In this document: in pieces, positions 53,555-64,000 of the stretch
Layout: every line of letters begins with the position of its first letter
How positions within the stretch are numbered: the stretch's first letter is position 1
Assembly (NCBI RefSeq): GCF_000820025.1
Contig: NZ_CDBI01000074.1
Coordinates: 1 to 64,000, forward strand
DNA: 64,000 nt
Source: Aeromonas popoffii
GTDB lineage: Bacteria; Pseudomonadota; Gammaproteobacteria; Enterobacterales; Aeromonadaceae
Direction of reading: 5' to 3'
Made by a program: the position numbers and the translations under genes
The notes under the pieces: generated by a model
Seen by the model: only the letters and a program-made list of their open reading frames with translations
What the model was told of the DNA's origin: nothing
The model's database searches: none

Positions 53555-55036
53555 ATGACAGAACAAGCGGCATTTGATTGGCAGGATCCGGTTACATGGG
53601 ATGGACCGGGGGCCATTGCGGGCAGCAAAGAGATCTTGAGTGCCGATCGGCTGGATCGCGCCCGCTATGCCAAATTTCTTACCAACTACCTCGCCGCCGA
53701 AGGCAAGCAGCGCAACTATGTGCTTAACCTCAATGCCGAGTGGGGGGCGGGTAAAACTTGGTTTATCAAGCGTTGGTATATGGAGCTGAAAGCGCACTAT
53801 CCCACCGTCTATATCGATGCCTGGCAGCAGGATTTTTCCGATGATCCCTTATTGACGGTTATCTCGTCTATTATCGACCAGTTAAAAATGATTGCGGGAA
53901 AAGAAAACCCGATTCCAGAAGGCATGCGTCAGCGGCTGCTTGGATTATTTAAGGTCGGCGGCAAACTGGCCCTGAAAGCGGCCATTAAGAAGGCTGGATT
54001 GGAAGAAGATGACTTTTCGCTGGAAGGGGATGATGCTAATCAGCTGGTCGATGCGTTATGCAGCAATCAGAAAGAGCGTTATGAATCTATTCAGTATCTT
54101 AAACAAGAGATACGGCAATGGGTTGAGGGAGCTGTTGGTTTAAGTGAAGGAGAACTGGATTATCCCGCCTTTATTTTGATTGATGAGTTGGATCGTTGCC
54201 GTCCCTCCTATGCGGTCGAAATGCTGGAGACTATCAAGCATATATTCGATATACCAAAGGTTGTTTTTGTATTAGCAACAGATACCGAGCAGTTGCAACA
54301 TGCCATTAAGGTAATTTATGGGGAAGGTTTTGATGCTCAGACTTATTTAGGCCGTTTTTTCAAAAGACGCTTTCATTTGAATAAATGCCCTAGCCATTTT
54401 CTCATAGAAGAGTTTGTTGCGGACCGGTTTGAGCTTTTATGTAGTAAAACATTTCATTGCTTTTCAGATGCTAATGACTTTTCTAAAACACTTGCAAAAA
54501 TTGTGGATGCATACCATCTCTCTGCAAGAGAGGTTGAGTCATTCCTAGATACTTTATTTGCTATATTGCATTCAGTATCGGAGCATTCCATAGACATTAT
54601 CTATTTGTCGGCCTTACTTATTATGCACTCAAAAGTTTCTACGGCATATATGATTCTTCGTAATGGTGGTATTCTCTTAGATGCTGAGACTGCTAATATT
54701 AGTCTGAATAAAGATACTGTACTGTCATTTAAAAGTAAGGCTAAACTGCCATTAACGATTAGTTATTGGTCTGGTATTCAGTCAGGATGCAATGAAAAGG
54801 TGGTTTGGAAAGTGGATGACTTTTACGCATATATAATACAGGTTCACAAAACACTCAATGATTACTACTTATCTAGTAATAAGTATGCGCTGAATGAAAT
54901 GAATCAGATAACTGTTATAAAATCAGGTGTCAGGTGTGATGACAGCGGTGTGTATTATCAAGTATGCCTGAAAAGTAAAGGGTTGGGAAATTCTGACTAT
55001 ATAGAGCTGGTCGAATTATCTACCTTGTTAATATGA
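53555..55036 (+). CDS. KAP-family P-loop NTPase
   Basis: A 493-residue protein. Walker A is AEWGAGKT (residues 61-68), and Walker B with the family's charged end is FILIDELDRCRPSYA (about 206-220), then IFDIPKVVFVLATDTEQLQHAI and the KAP segment YLGRFFKRRF (about 264). These mark the KAP group of STAND-like NTPases, some of which act in phage defence; no membrane insertion is seen. The first half has normal GC-rich codons, whereas from about 54200 the sequence is strongly AT-rich. ATG 53555 follows GGAGAG. It is a lone gene between the GGDEF gene and his operon, perhaps acquired. The partner or target is unknown. Confidence 0.85.
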   Translation: MTEQAAFDWQDPVTWDGPGAIAGSKEILSADRLDRARYAKFLTNYLAAEGKQRNYVLNLNAEWGAGKTWFIKRWYMELKAHYPTVYIDAWQQDFSDDPLLTVISSIIDQLKMIAGKENPIPEGMRQRLLGLFKVGGKLALKAAIKKAGLEEDDFSLEGDDANQLVDALCSNQKERYESIQYLKQEIRQWVEGAVGLSEGELDYPAFILIDELDRCRPSYAVEMLETIKHIFDIPKVVFVLATDTEQLQHAIKVIYGEGFDAQTYLGRFFKRRFHLNKCPSHFLIEEFVADRFELLCSKTFHCFSDANDFSKTLAKIVDAYHLSAREVESFLDTLFAILHSVSEHSIDIIYLSALLIMHSKVSTAYMILRNGGILLDAETANISLNKDTVLSFKSKAKLPLTISYWSGIQSGCNEKVVWKVDDFYAYIIQVHKTLNDYYLSSNKYALNEMNQITVIKSGVRCDDSGVYYQVCLKSKGLGNSDYIELVELSTLLI

Positions 55037-55062
55037 TAGATGGGCTTTACGCCCATCTATCA
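55034..55062. terminator. Bidirectional terminator hairpin
   Basis: TGATAGATGGGC pairs perfectly with GCCCATCTATCA over TTTAC. It includes the KAP stop codon and stands 10 bp from the hisI stop of the convergent his operon. Confidence 0.7.
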
Positions 55063-55071
55063 CAGTACAGT

Positions 55072-55707
55072 TTATTTATTATGCCGCTCATAAAGCCGCT
55101 GGACGACATCCTGTAATCCCAGCCCTTCGTTTTGCAGCAGCACGGTCAGGTGGTAGAGCAGATCGGCGGATTCGTTAATGAGCTCCTCCCGATCCTTGGC
55201 CATGGCAGCCAGCGCCACCTCAACCCCTTCTTCACCGACCTTCTGGGCGATGCGCTTGGTGCCTTTGCCGTAGAGGCTGGCGGTGTAGCTGGTGGCCGGA
55301 TCGGCCCCTTTGCGGGCAGCCAGTACCTGCTCCAGCTCTGCCAAAAAACCGAGGGGTGGCAGCGGGTGGCCATTAAAGCAGGAGGTTGTCCCTTTGTGAC
55401 AGGTGGGACCGACGGGGTTGGCGGCAATCAGCAGGGAATCCTGATCGCAGTCGGTGCTGATGGCCACGAGTTGGAGCACATGGCCCGAGCTTTCACCCTT
55501 GGTCCAGAGCCGCTGCTTACTGCGGCTAAAGAAGGTGACCTGGCAGGTAGCCAGGGTCTGTTCCAGCGCCTCGCGGGTCATAAAGCCCTGCATCAGTACC
55601 TCGCCGCTGGCGGCGTGCTGGACGATGGCGGGGATCATACCATCACACTTTTCCCAGTCGAGCCGCTCCACGAGCGGGATCTGGTTTGCAATCTCTTGAT
55701 TATTCAC
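55072..55707 (-). CDS. hisI: Bifunctional phosphoribosyl-AMP cyclohydrolase / phosphoribosyl-ATP pyrophosphatase
   Basis: A 211-residue fusion (HisIE) of steps 2 and 3 of histidine synthesis. The cyclohydrolase half (about 1-115) carries MVQG-type [17 protein letters not shown]-like [19 protein letters not shown] and the Zn-site Cys in [12 protein letters not shown]. The pyrophosphohydrolase half (about 118-211) carries [13 protein letters not shown] and [13 protein letters not shown]. Last gene of the operon, overlapping hisF by eight bases. Confidence 0.97.
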   Translation of the reverse strand: MNNQEIANQIPLVERLDWEKCDGMIPAIVQHAASGEVLMQGFMTREALEQTLATCQVTFFSRSKQRLWTKGESSGHVLQLVAISTDCDQDSLLIAANPVGPTCHKGTTSCFNGHPLPPLGFLAELEQVLAARKGADPATSYTASLYGKGTKRIAQKVGEEGVEVALAAMAKDREELINESADLLYHLTVLLQNEGLGLQDVVQRLYERHNK

Positions 55708-56472
55708 GGATGGCGACTCCTTCGGTTTTCAGCCAGCGTTTCAATTCGGGAATGGGGATAAGGCCCTTGTGGAACACAGAGGCGGCCAGCGCCCCGTCCA
55801 CATCGGCGAGGGTAAAGGCATCGCGAAAGTGTGCCATGGCCCCGGCGCCGCCGGAGGCAATCAGCGGCACCTTGCAGACGCTGCGCACCAGTTTGAGCTG
55901 TTCGAGATCATAACCCTGACGCATGCCGTCCTGATTCATCACGTTCAGCACGATTTCACCTGCGCCGCGCTTTTGCACCTCCTGCACCCAATCGAGGGTG
56001 TGCCAAGCGGTGGTGCGGGTGCGGCTCTCGTCACCGGTAAACTGTTTGACCTGATAGTGACCCGTCTCGGCGTCGAAGTAGGAGTCAATGCCCACCACCA
56101 CGCACTGCACGCCAAAGCGCTCGGCCAGTCGGCTGATCAGGGTCGGGTCGGCCAGGGCCGGAGAGTTGATGGAGACCTTGTCGGCGCCAAATTCGAGGAT
56201 CTGGCGGGCATCTTCGACTCTTTTGATGCCACCTGCGACGCAGAAGGGGATATCGATCACCTCCGCTACCCGGCTCACCCAGCTCTTGTCCACCACCCGC
56301 GCATCGCTGGAGGCGGTGATGTCATAGAACACCAGCTCGTCTGCCCCTTCCTCGGCGTAGCGGCGTGCCAGCTCGACAATGCCGCCCATCACCTCGTGGT
56401 TGCGAAACTGCACCCCTTTGACCACCACGCCATCTTTCACGTCTAGGCAGGGGATAATGCGTCTTGCCAGCA

Positions 56473-56473
<1 letters not shown>
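55700..56473 (-). CDS. hisF: Imidazole glycerol phosphate synthase, cyclase subunit
   Basis: A 257-residue TIM barrel that with HisH turns PRFAR and ammonia into imidazole glycerol phosphate and AICAR. Starts [19 protein letters not shown] with the catalytic Asp11; the second catalytic Asp is in [17 protein letters not shown]. Phosphate loops CVAGGIKR and [10 protein letters not shown] are present. Overlaps hisA by one base. Confidence 0.97.
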
Positions 56474-57234
<761 letters not shown>

Positions 57235-57876
57235 TCATAGCTCCAGAAAATTTTGCAGCAAACGGGCACCGGCTGCGCCTGAGCGCTCCGGGTGGAATTG
57301 GGCGCCAAAGAAGTTACTGTGCTCTGCGACCCCGCCCACGATGGCGGTGAAAGGCTTGCCGTAGTCGCAGGTCGCCAGCGTCGCGTCGGTCACCTCCAGC
57401 GCATAGGAGTGAACGAAGTAGAAGTAGCTGCCGCTCGGGATCCCCTTGAGCAGAGGATGGCTCTCGTCATGCTCAATCTGGTTCCAGCCCATATGGGGCA
57501 GGCGCAGGTTACCCACTTCCATCAGCCGGATCTTGCCCGGCACTATGCCAAGGCAGTCGATAAGCGTATCTGGCAAACCCTGCGTGCCCATGCTCTCTTC
57601 GGAAGCCTCCGCCAGCATCTGCATGCCGAGGCAAAAGCCCAGCAGCGGCTGCTTGGCGGCGCGGATAAGGGGCACCAGCCCCCGTTCGTTGAGGTTCTTC
57701 ATGGCGGCCACCGCAGTGCCGACACCGGGCAGGATCAGCTTGTCGGCCTGCTCGATATCAGCCGCTTGGCTGGAGACCAAGGGCCGTACGCCGAGGCGCT
57801 CGAACGCCATTCTGACCGAGGCCAGATTTGCACAGCCTGTATCGATAATGACCAGCTTCTGCTTGCTCACCTCCAT
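57235..57876 (-). CDS. hisH: Imidazole glycerol phosphate synthase, glutaminase subunit
   Basis: A 213-residue class-I amidotransferase that supplies ammonia to HisF. The nucleophile is in GFCLGMQMLAE (Cys near 84), and the His/Glu pair in GAQFHPERSG (about 192). About 15 residues longer than E. coli HisH. ATG 57876 overlaps the hisB stop; a GTG one codon earlier is possible. Confidence 0.96.
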   Translation of the reverse strand: MEVSKQKLVIIDTGCANLASVRMAFERLGVRPLVSSQAADIEQADKLILPGVGTAVAAMKNLNERGLVPLIRAAKQPLLGFCLGMQMLAEASEESMGTQGLPDTLIDCLGIVPGKIRLMEVGNLRLPHMGWNQIEHDESHPLLKGIPSGSYFYFVHSYALEVTDATLATCDYGKPFTAIVGGVAEHSNFFGAQFHPERSGAAGARLLQNFLEL

Positions 57877-59000
57877 CACAGCACTCCCTTGCTGGAGGGG
57901 AGGTCACTCCCTTCCACCCGAATGGCCTGACGCAGGGCGCGGCCAAAGCCTTTGAACAGCGCCTCCACCTGATGGTGGGTGTTGCCGCTGCCCACCTTCA
58001 TTTGCAGGGTGATGGCCATGGCGTCCGAGAGAGAGCGGAAGAAATGGGGCACCATCTCGGTGGCCATCTCGCCCACGTTGTCGCGGCCAAAGCCGCTCGG
58101 GCAGTCAAACACGAAGTAGGGGCGACCGCTGAGATCCAGCGCTGTGCTCACCTCCTGCTCGGTCAGCGGGCGGGCATCGATCACCGCCTCTACCTCGTCC
58201 ATCGCCAGCACGAAGCCGAAACGGCCGATACCGCGCTTGTTGCCTAGGGCCTGACGCAGCGCCTGGCCGAGGGCCAGCCCGACGTCTTCTACCGTGTGGT
58301 GATCGTCGATATGCAGATCGCCGCTGACGTTCAGCTTGAGCTGAAAACCGGCGTGGGTCGCTATTTGATCCAGCATGTGATCAAAGAAGCCGATGCCGGT
58401 GGCGATCTGGTTGCCGCCGCTCTTGTTTGTGGCAGAAGGGTCCAAGTCAACCCCCACCTGAATGCGGGTCTCTTTGGTGTAGCGTTCCACCTCGGCAGTG
58501 CGGCCCTTGGACAGTAGCTGATCACGGATGGCGAGCCAGTCGTGATCCTGCGGGTGGTAGCGAATACCGCCAATGCCCATGTTCTCGGCAAGCTGCAGAT
58601 CGGTCTGGCGATCGCCAATCACGAAGGAGTTGGCAAAGTCGATGCGACCCGAGGCGAGATACGCCTTCACCAGCCCGAGGTGGGGTTTGCGGCAGCTGCA
58701 ACCGTCGGTGGGGAAGTGCGGGCAGATCAGCACCTGCTCCCATTTCACCCCTTGCGATTCAAATAAATGCATCATCAGGTCGTGGGGTGGCTGGAAGTTC
58801 TCCAGCGGCAGGCTGGCGGTGCCCAGCCCATCCTGATTGGTCACCATCACCAGTACGTAACCAGCGGCCTGCAGCTCGCGCAGCACCGGAATGACCATGG
58901 GCTCGAAGCGCAGCTTGGCGAGGCTATCCACCTGCTTGTCGGTCACCGGCTCTTCAATCAGGGTGCCGTCGCGGTCGATAAACAAAAACGGGGTCTTCAT
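57876..59000 (-). CDS. hisB: Bifunctional histidinol-phosphatase / imidazole glycerol phosphate dehydratase
   Basis: A 374-residue fusion of two pathway steps. The N-terminal HAD phosphatase (about 1-165) starts [14 protein letters not shown] with the DxD nucleophile, and has a Zn loop [14 protein letters not shown] (about 94). The C-terminal dehydratase (about 175-374) has [37 protein letters not shown] and [19 protein letters not shown] metal sites. About 20 residues longer than in E. coli. Confidence 0.97.
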   Translation of the reverse strand: MKTPFLFIDRDGTLIEEPVTDKQVDSLAKLRFEPMVIPVLRELQAAGYVLVMVTNQDGLGTASLPLENFQPPHDLMMHLFESQGVKWEQVLICPHFPTDGCSCRKPHLGLVKAYLASGRIDFANSFVIGDRQTDLQLAENMGIGGIRYHPQDHDWLAIRDQLLSKGRTAEVERYTKETRIQVGVDLDPSATNKSGGNQIATGIGFFDHMLDQIATHAGFQLKLNVSGDLHIDDHHTVEDVGLALGQALRQALGNKRGIGRFGFVLAMDEVEAVIDARPLTEQEVSTALDLSGRPYFVFDCPSGFGRDNVGEMATEMVPHFFRSLSDAMAITLQMKVGSGNTHHQVEALFKGFGRALRQAIRVEGSDLPSSKGVL

Positions 59001-59015
59001 CGCTACATCCTTGTC

Positions 59016-60086
59016 TTACAAAGTGGGAGAGGGCAGATCACGCAGTACGGCCAGCACGGCGTCCATCTCGCCCTGATAGCCGATGGTGACGCGAATGCTG
59101 TTGTCCAGACCCGGTTTGCTGGAGAAATCCCGCAGTATGATGCCGGCGGCCTTCATGGCGGCAAAGACGGCGGCGCCATCCACAAAGCGCACCAGCACGA
59201 AGTTGCCCTTGTCCTCGAATACTTCCTTCACGCAGGCAAGCCTAGCCAGCTCTGCCTTGAAGGCGGCTTTTTGCTTGTTGAGCTCCATCACTCGCTCGCG
59301 CATCAGCGCCAGCCCCATGGGGGAGAGGGCCTGCGCCGCGATCTGGGCGATGGGCTCGGGGATGGGATAGGGGGCGATCACCTTGGCCAGCATGGCGATC
59401 ACCTCGGGATGGCCTAAGGTAAAGCCGCAGCGGATCCCCGCCAGGGCAAAGGCCTTGGAGAGGGTGCGGGTCACCACCAGATTGGGGAAGCGGGCCAGCA
59501 GGTCCACCACGGACGCCTCTGGGCAGAATTCGATATAGGCCTCGTCCACCACCACGATGGCGCGATTCCGGGCCTTCTCCAGCAGGGCAATCAGGCCATC
59601 GCGACCCACCAGATCCCCGGTGGGGTTGTTGGGGGAGCAGAGAAATACCAGCTTCACGTCGCCGAGGCGATCGGCGATGGCGGGCCAGTCCGGCTGGCGG
59701 CTGGTGGTGAGCGGTTGCTCGACGATACCGACGCCACAGGTCTCGGCGCTGATGGCGTACATGCCGTAGGTGGGCGGGCAGATGAGGATCTGATCTTCAC
59801 CCGCTTCGCAGAAGGTGCGAATAAGCAGCTCGATGGCCTCGTCGGCGCCGCGACTGACCAGCACCTGATCGGGGTTGACTCCGGCGTAGGCGGCATAGCC
59901 GCTCACTACCTCGGCCGGTTGGCACTCGGGGTAGCGGTTGAGGCGGCTCCCCTCGATGGTAAAGGGATAAGCCTGCGGCGCCTCGTTGGCGTTGAGCCAG
60001 ACGTGGCCCTTGCCGCCAATGCGGCGGGCGGATTGATAAGGGGTGAGAGCCCGCACCACGCGGCGCGCCAGATTGGCAATGCTCAT
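59016..60086 (-). CDS. hisC: Histidinol-phosphate aminotransferase
   Basis: A 356-residue PLP enzyme (fold type I). [11 protein letters not shown] comes near the N-terminus (about 29-39). PLP contacts are [13 protein letters not shown] (about 83), [11 protein letters not shown] (about 152), [11 protein letters not shown] (about 182) and the Lys in [15 protein letters not shown] (about 213). ATG 60086 overlaps the hisD stop as ATGA; a longer frame that runs into hisD is spurious. Confidence 0.97.
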   Translation of the reverse strand: MSIANLARRVVRALTPYQSARRIGGKGHVWLNANEAPQAYPFTIEGSRLNRYPECQPAEVVSGYAAYAGVNPDQVLVSRGADEAIELLIRTFCEAGEDQILICPPTYGMYAISAETCGVGIVEQPLTTSRQPDWPAIADRLGDVKLVFLCSPNNPTGDLVGRDGLIALLEKARNRAIVVVDEAYIEFCPEASVVDLLARFPNLVVTRTLSKAFALAGIRCGFTLGHPEVIAMLAKVIAPYPIPEPIAQIAAQALSPMGLALMRERVMELNKQKAAFKAELARLACVKEVFEDKGNFVLVRFVDGAAVFAAMKAAGIILRDFSSKPGLDNSIRVTIGYQGEMDAVLAVLRDLPSPTL

Positions 60087-61408
60087 GACAAATCCTTCTG
60101 CTGTGCTGTTTGTTGGGGCGAGGCGGCCAGGGCGTTCAACCTGAGGGTGACGGCATTTTTGTGGCCATCCAGTCCCTCTGCCTGGGCGATGCGCTGAACG
60201 ATGGGGCCGAGCCCCTGAATGCCCTCGACGCTCAGCTCCTGCACCGTGTAGCGGCGCTGATAATCCGCAAGGCCCAGGCTGGAGCAGGTGCGTGCGTAGC
60301 CATAGGTGGGCAATGTGTGGTTGGTGCCGCTGGCGTAATCGCCGACCGACTCGGGCGTCCACTGGCCAAGAAAGATTGAACCGGCGTTCTCCAGTTTATC
60401 CAGCAGATCGCGAGGCGCCTGGGTCTGCACAATCAGGTGCTCCGGCGCGTAAGCGTTGGAGATGGCGCACGCTTCGGCCAGATCGTCACAGAGGATCACC
60501 AGACTGCTGCCAAGCGCCTGCGCGGCGATATCCCGGCGGCTCAACTTGGCCAGCTGGCGCTTGATCTCCCCTGCGATGGCATCGGCCAGCAGGGGCGAGG
60601 TGGTCACCAGCACCACCTGACTGTCGGGGCCGTGCTCGGCCTGGGAGAGCAGATCTGCCGCCACGAAGGCCGGATTGGCGCTCTCGTCCGCAATCACCAG
60701 CACCTCGGAGGGGCCGGCTGGCATGTCGATGGCCGCGCCGCGCCAGTCGCGGGAGACCTGCCCCTTGGCTTCGGTCACAAAGGCGTTGCCCGGGCCAAAG
60801 ATCTTGTCCACTTTGGGAATGCTTTCTGTGCCGTAAGCCATGGCGGCGATGGCCTGGGCACCGCCGATAGCGAACACCTTTTCGACCCCGCAGGCGCGGG
60901 CGGCGAACAGGATCTCGTCGCTGGCGGGGGACGGGGTGCAGAGCACCACTTCACGGCAACCGGCGATAGCAGCCGGAATGGCCAGCATCATCACGGTGGA
61001 GGGGAGCGGTGCGCTGCCCCCCGGCACATAGAGACCGACCCGGCTGATGGGTTGGGTGCGCAGCTCGCACACCACCCCGGGCTGGGTTTCCACCCGTACC
61101 ACTGGCTGCACTTGGGCCGCGTGGAAGGTGCGAATGTTGGCAATCGCCGCTTCGATGGCGCTTTTGATGTCGTCATCCAGCCGCGCGCAGGCAGCTTCAA
61201 TCTCATCTTCGCTGACGCGCAACCGCTCACGGGGGGCGCGCTCGAAGCGCAGGCTGAGCTCGCGCAGGGCCTCATCGCCACGGCTGCGCACCGCTGCGAT
61301 GATCTCTTTGACCACGGCGCCGATATCGGCCTCGTCATTGAGGGCGGGGCGGGTCAGCACGTCGGCCTGCTGGGCAGGAGAGAGGGTCTTCCAGATCAGG
61401 GTCTGCAT
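60083..61408 (-). CDS. hisD: Histidinol dehydrogenase
   Basis: A 441-residue Zn enzyme for the last two oxidations to histidine. It shows [19 protein letters not shown] (about 123), [12 protein letters not shown] (about 205), [14 protein letters not shown] (about 226), [13 protein letters not shown] (about 250; His general base) and [13 protein letters not shown] (about 327). Starts 12 bp after hisG. Confidence 0.97.
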   Translation of the reverse strand: MQTLIWKTLSPAQQADVLTRPALNDEADIGAVVKEIIAAVRSRGDEALRELSLRFERAPRERLRVSEDEIEAACARLDDDIKSAIEAAIANIRTFHAAQVQPVVRVETQPGVVCELRTQPISRVGLYVPGGSAPLPSTVMMLAIPAAIAGCREVVLCTPSPASDEILFAARACGVEKVFAIGGAQAIAAMAYGTESIPKVDKIFGPGNAFVTEAKGQVSRDWRGAAIDMPAGPSEVLVIADESANPAFVAADLLSQAEHGPDSQVVLVTTSPLLADAIAGEIKRQLAKLSRRDIAAQALGSSLVILCDDLAEACAISNAYAPEHLIVQTQAPRDLLDKLENAGSIFLGQWTPESVGDYASGTNHTLPTYGYARTCSSLGLADYQRRYTVQELSVEGIQGLGPIVQRIAQAEGLDGHKNAVTLRLNALAASPQQTAQQKDLS

Positions 61409-61420
61409 GATATCCCTTCC

Positions 61421-62317
61421 TTATTCCATCATTTTTTCGATGGGCAGCACCAGAATGGAGCTGGCGCCGAGGGCCTTGAGCTGCTCCATGGTCTCCCAGA
61501 ACAGGGTCTCGCTGGAGACGACGTGCAGGGCCACCTGATTGGTGTCTCCGGCCAGCTGCATGATGGTGGGGCGCTCGGCACCCGGCAGCAGATCGGTGAT
61601 GGCATCGAGCTTGTCTTTGGGGGCGTGCAGCATGATGTACTTGCTCTCGCGCGCCTGCTGCATCCCCTGAATACGGGGCAGCAGTTTGTCGATAAGCTGC
61701 TGCTTGGCATCGGACAAGGGGTTGGGGGCCTGTACCAGTACCGCCTTGGAGCGGTAGATCACCTCGACCTCTTTGAGGCCATTGGCCTCCAGCGTCGCGC
61801 CGGTGGAGACCAGATCGCAGATGGCATCGGCCAGCCCGGCACGGGGGGCCACTTCCACCGAACCACCCAGCATGACGCTCTTGAACGCGAGCCCTTTTTC
61901 GTCGAAGAAGCGCTTGAGCAGCCCCGGATAAGAGGTGGCGATACGCTTGCCTGCCAGACTCTCTGGCCCTGTATAGGTCACATCATCCGGCACCGCCAGC
62001 GAGAGGCGGCAGCCGCCGAAATCGAGCTGCTTGAGGGTTTTGACCTGTGCAGGCAATCCTTGTGAAGCGCGAATAAGCTGTGCCTCTTCCAGCACGTTCT
62101 CACCGATGATGCCAAGGTCGACCACCCCTTCCATCACCAGACCCGGGATATCGTCATCACGCACCCGCAGGATATCGATGGGCATGTTTTCCACATGGGC
62201 GATAAGACGCTGCTCGCGCAGGTTGATTTTCAGGCCACAGCTCTTGAACAGGGCTTGGGAGTCCTGGCTCAGACGACCGGACTTTTGCATGGCGATACGC
62301 AGGCGTTGTGTTTCCAT
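61421..62317 (-). CDS. hisG: ATP phosphoribosyltransferase (long form)
   Basis: A 298-residue long-form HisG, the committed step of the pathway. The catalytic part has [23 protein letters not shown] and [10 protein letters not shown], and the PRPP loop is in [19 protein letters not shown] (about 165-183). The last 75 residues are the regulatory ACT-like domain that binds histidine for feedback inhibition. First structural gene after the attenuator. Confidence 0.97.
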   Translation of the reverse strand: METQRLRIAMQKSGRLSQDSQALFKSCGLKINLREQRLIAHVENMPIDILRVRDDDIPGLVMEGVVDLGIIGENVLEEAQLIRASQGLPAQVKTLKQLDFGGCRLSLAVPDDVTYTGPESLAGKRIATSYPGLLKRFFDEKGLAFKSVMLGGSVEVAPRAGLADAICDLVSTGATLEANGLKEVEVIYRSKAVLVQAPNPLSDAKQQLIDKLLPRIQGMQQARESKYIMLHAPKDKLDAITDLLPGAERPTIMQLAGDTNQVALHVVSSETLFWETMEQLKALGASSILVLPIEKMME

Positions 62318-62345
62318 TTGCTCGATTTCCTTCTAGTCAAAAACG

Positions 62346-62379
62346 AAAAAACCCTCGGAAGTATGTGCTTCCGAGGGTT
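62346..62379 (-). terminator. his operon attenuator
   Basis: Minus strand: ACCCTCGGAAG, loop CACATA, CTTCCGAGGGT, then TTTTTTCG. The 11-bp stem and U run form the attenuator terminator between hisL and hisG. Confidence 0.93.
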
Positions 62380-62446
62380 TATGAATCTTGCGGTCCTTTT
62401 GGAAGTCACCAGTTAAGTGTCTTCCAGCAGTCAACCTCCTGAAAGA

Positions 62447-62497
62447 CTAGTCGGGATGATGATGGTGGTGATGAGTCTTCAGGGTGGTGAACTGCAT
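62447..62497 (-). CDS. hisL: his operon leader peptide
   Basis: A 16-codon ORF reading MQFTTLKTHHHHHHPD, with six consecutive His codons and AAAGGA upstream of the ATG. Ribosome stalling on these codons when charged tRNA-His is scarce would prevent attenuator formation at 62346-62379. E. coli HisL has seven His and ends in the same HPD. Confidence 0.96.
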   Translation of the reverse strand: MQFTTLKTHHHHHHPD

Positions 62498-62657
62498 GTA
62501 ATCAATCCTTTACAAATAAGATGTCGTAGTTGACGCCTGATTTACACTACCTGCCTTGACAGAAAATGCAACCGGAAACTGTAATTTGATCGATTAAAGT
62601 TGAGGAAACGGTTTTCTGGTCGATAACTAGACAATACCCCCTACAGGAGTCGCTATC

Positions 62658-62900
62658 ATGCCCAGCCAGGACCTGTTGTTCCCCATTTTGCCGCGGGCGC
62701 CAGCGACCCCGAGTCCTGACGACATCAAGCGGGAAGTGACCCAGATCAGTCAGAAGCACCAGCTGCGCAAGACCAGCACCGACAACGGTGAGTCCCAGCA
62801 GCGTCAGCAGGCCTATCCCTCTGCCAAGCGTGATCAGTCAAAGCCTAAAGAGGACGATCACAAGCCGGATCCCGAGCACCAGATCGATCTCTTCGTCTGA
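62658..62900 (+). CDS. Small hydrophilic protein of unknown function
   Basis: An 80-residue protein with CAGGAG at good spacing before the ATG. The first 15 residues are hydrophobic and Pro-rich (LLFPILPRAPATPSP); the rest is charged and disordered, rich in Gln, Lys, Asp and Ser, ending QIDLFV. No known motif. A possible promoter, TTGAGG-N16-GATAAC, lies at about 62600-62630. It is divergent from the his operon and precedes the helicase gene by 67 bp. Confidence 0.65.
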   Translation: MPSQDLLFPILPRAPATPSPDDIKREVTQISQKHQLRKTSTDNGESQQRQQAYPSAKRDQSKPKEDDHKPDPEHQIDLFV

Positions 62901-62967
62901 ACGCATTATCAGTCCCGTTTTAACCGCATTTTTGGCATAATGCCCGCTTTTGCTGCGGGACGCCCTT

Positions 62968-64000
62968 TTGACCATCCAGACCCTGTTCAAGCCAGATGGC
63001 CCTCTGGCCAGCCACATCGACGGCTTTGTTGCCCGCGCCCCACAACTGGCCATGGCCGAGGCCGTCTCCAGTGCCATCAAGCGCGGTGGCCGTCTGCTGG
63101 TGGAGGCGGGGACTGGCACCGGCAAGACTTATGCCTATCTGGTGCCTGCGCTGGAGTCCGGCAAGCGGGTGGTGATCAGCACCGGCTCCAAGAACCTGCA
63201 GGAGCAGCTTTTCTATCGGGATCTCCCGACCATCACGGGGGCGCTCTCATACACCCCGCCAGTGGCCCTGCTCAAGGGGCGCAGCAACTATCTCTGCATC
63301 GAGCGGATGAACCGGCTCTTGAGCGAATCCCATCTGCAAAAGCCGGAAGTGCTCAATGATCTGGTGAAGGTCAAATCCTGGTCCACCGCTACCGATAACG
63401 GCGATGTGGGGGACATTCCGGGGCTGCAGGAGAACGCCGAGATCCTCACCCACGTCACCAGCACCAACGACAACTGCCTAGGTCGCGATTGCCCCTATTA
63501 CGACGACTGCCATCTGGTGGTGGCCCGACGCCGCGCCATGGATGCCCAGGTGGTGGTGATCAATCATCACCTCTTCTTCGCCGATATGGCGGTGAAAGAC
63601 ACAGGGTTTGGCGAGTTGGTGCCCGAAGCGCAAGTGTATGTGTTCGACGAGGCGCACCAGTTGGCGGAGATCGCCACCAACTACTTCGGCAAGTCGGTGG
63701 GCAGCCGCACCATCCAGGATCTGGCGCAGGATATCCAGCTGGCCTATCGGGCCGAGGCGCACGACATGGCCCAGCTCGGCAAGGCGGCGGACAGGCTCTC
63801 CATCGCCAGTCAGGATCTGCGTCTCGCTTTTGGCGTGGATGGCGGTCGTGGCAATACCCGTGACATGCTGCGCCAGCCGCTCTGGGGGCAGGCGTTGGCC
63901 CGTCTCAACGACGCCATCGGGCTCTGCTACGAGGTGTTGAAGTTGGCGCTCGGGCGCGGCGAGCAGCTGGATCACGCCTTCGAGCGGATCTGCGAACTGC
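62968..64000 (+). CDS. yoaA: YoaA/DinG-family Fe-S DNA helicase, N-terminal part
   Basis: The frame is open from TTG 62968 to the window end (344 codons; the full protein is about 640). It belongs to superfamily 2 XPD-like helicases. Walker A is EAGTGTGKTYAYL (about 47), motif Ia STGSKNLQEQ, four cysteines of the Fe-S cluster are in YLCIERM and DNCLGRDCPYYDDC (about 108 and 168-180), the NHHLFFAD segment precedes the DEAH box in VFDEAHQLAEIAT (about 226). YoaA unwinds DNA, interacts with the polymerase chi subunit in E. coli and aids repair of stalled forks. The TTG start lacks a strong ribosome site but gives the right N-terminus; I saw no better one. Confidence 0.92.
   Translation, partial: MTIQTLFKPDGPLASHIDGFVARAPQLAMAEAVSSAIKRGGRLLVEAGTGTGKTYAYLVPALESGKRVVISTGSKNLQEQLFYRDLPTITGALSYTPPVALLKGRSNYLCIERMNRLLSESHLQKPEVLNDLVKVKSWSTATDNGDVGDIPGLQENAEILTHVTSTNDNCLGRDCPYYDDCHLVVARRRAMDAQVVVINHHLFFADMAVKDTGFGELVPEAQVYVFDEAHQLAEIATNYFGKSVGSRTIQDLAQDIQLAYRAEAHDMAQLGKAADRLSIASQDLRLAFGVDGGRGNTRDMLRQPLWGQALARLNDAIGLCYEVLKLALGRGEQLDHAFERICEL

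Overview
The window looks like a GC-rich gammaproteobacterial chromosome, most probably Aeromonas. The evidence is the long-form hisG and a hisL leader peptide of the gammaproteobacterial type. A ycfJ homologue, a secreted ExeM-type nuclease and a purine cluster nearly syntenic with the E. coli ygeV-guaD region also fit. The genus is inferred from gene content and was not tested by a search.

Layout. (1) 1-1685: an AT-rich minus-strand cassette with a 57-codon ORF, a HEAT-repeat protein and a nucleoside deoxyribosyltransferase/TIR-like protein. Its last gene appears frameshifted in a run of seven G. (2) 1684-13592: the tail module and right end of a siphovirus-like prophage (tape measure, tail proteins, a LamG protein), ending inside an AEC-family transporter gene of which only the 3' third remains. 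(3) 14136-44381: a large purine/urate catabolism island. In order it holds ygeV, ygeW, ygeX, ygeY, hyuA, yqeA, two transporter genes, yqeB and yqeC (minus strand), mocA, ygfK, ssnA, ygfM, xdhD, a xanQ remnant, guaD, ghxQ and xdhABC. (4) 44939-55036: a secreted nuclease, ycfJ, a small unknown gene, a YfcC-type carrier, a relic of an acyl-CoA synthetase, a PAS-PAS-GGDEF protein and a KAP-family NTPase with two-part base composition. (5) 55072-62497: the complete his operon hisGDCBHAF(IE) on the minus strand, with leader peptide and attenuator. (6) 62658-64000: a small hypothetical gene and the 5' part of a YoaA/DinG-type Fe-S helicase, cut by the window end.

How the genes fit together. The island encodes purine deaminases (GuaD, probably SsnA), molybdenum hydroxylases (XdhABC, XdhD/YgfM), maturation factors for their cofactor (MocA, YqeB, YqeC) and a reductive flavin/Fe-S enzyme (YgfK). 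Ring-opening and carbamoyl-handling enzymes follow (HyuA, YgeW, YgeY). YgeX makes pyruvate and ammonia from diaminopropionate, and YqeA makes ATP from carbamoyl phosphate. In E. coli and gut anaerobes this set is associated with anaerobic purine/uric acid use. I find sigma-54 type promoters (GG-N10-GC or close) ahead of ygeW, ygfK and xdhA. Each is preceded 130-225 bp upstream by ATTATCA/TGATAAT motifs, which suggests that the sigma-54 activator YgeV drives three operons as one regulon.

Several relics mark recent rearrangement: the truncated AEC gene, the xanQ fragment, the acyl-CoA synthetase tail, and the truncated and frameshifted AT-rich cassette.
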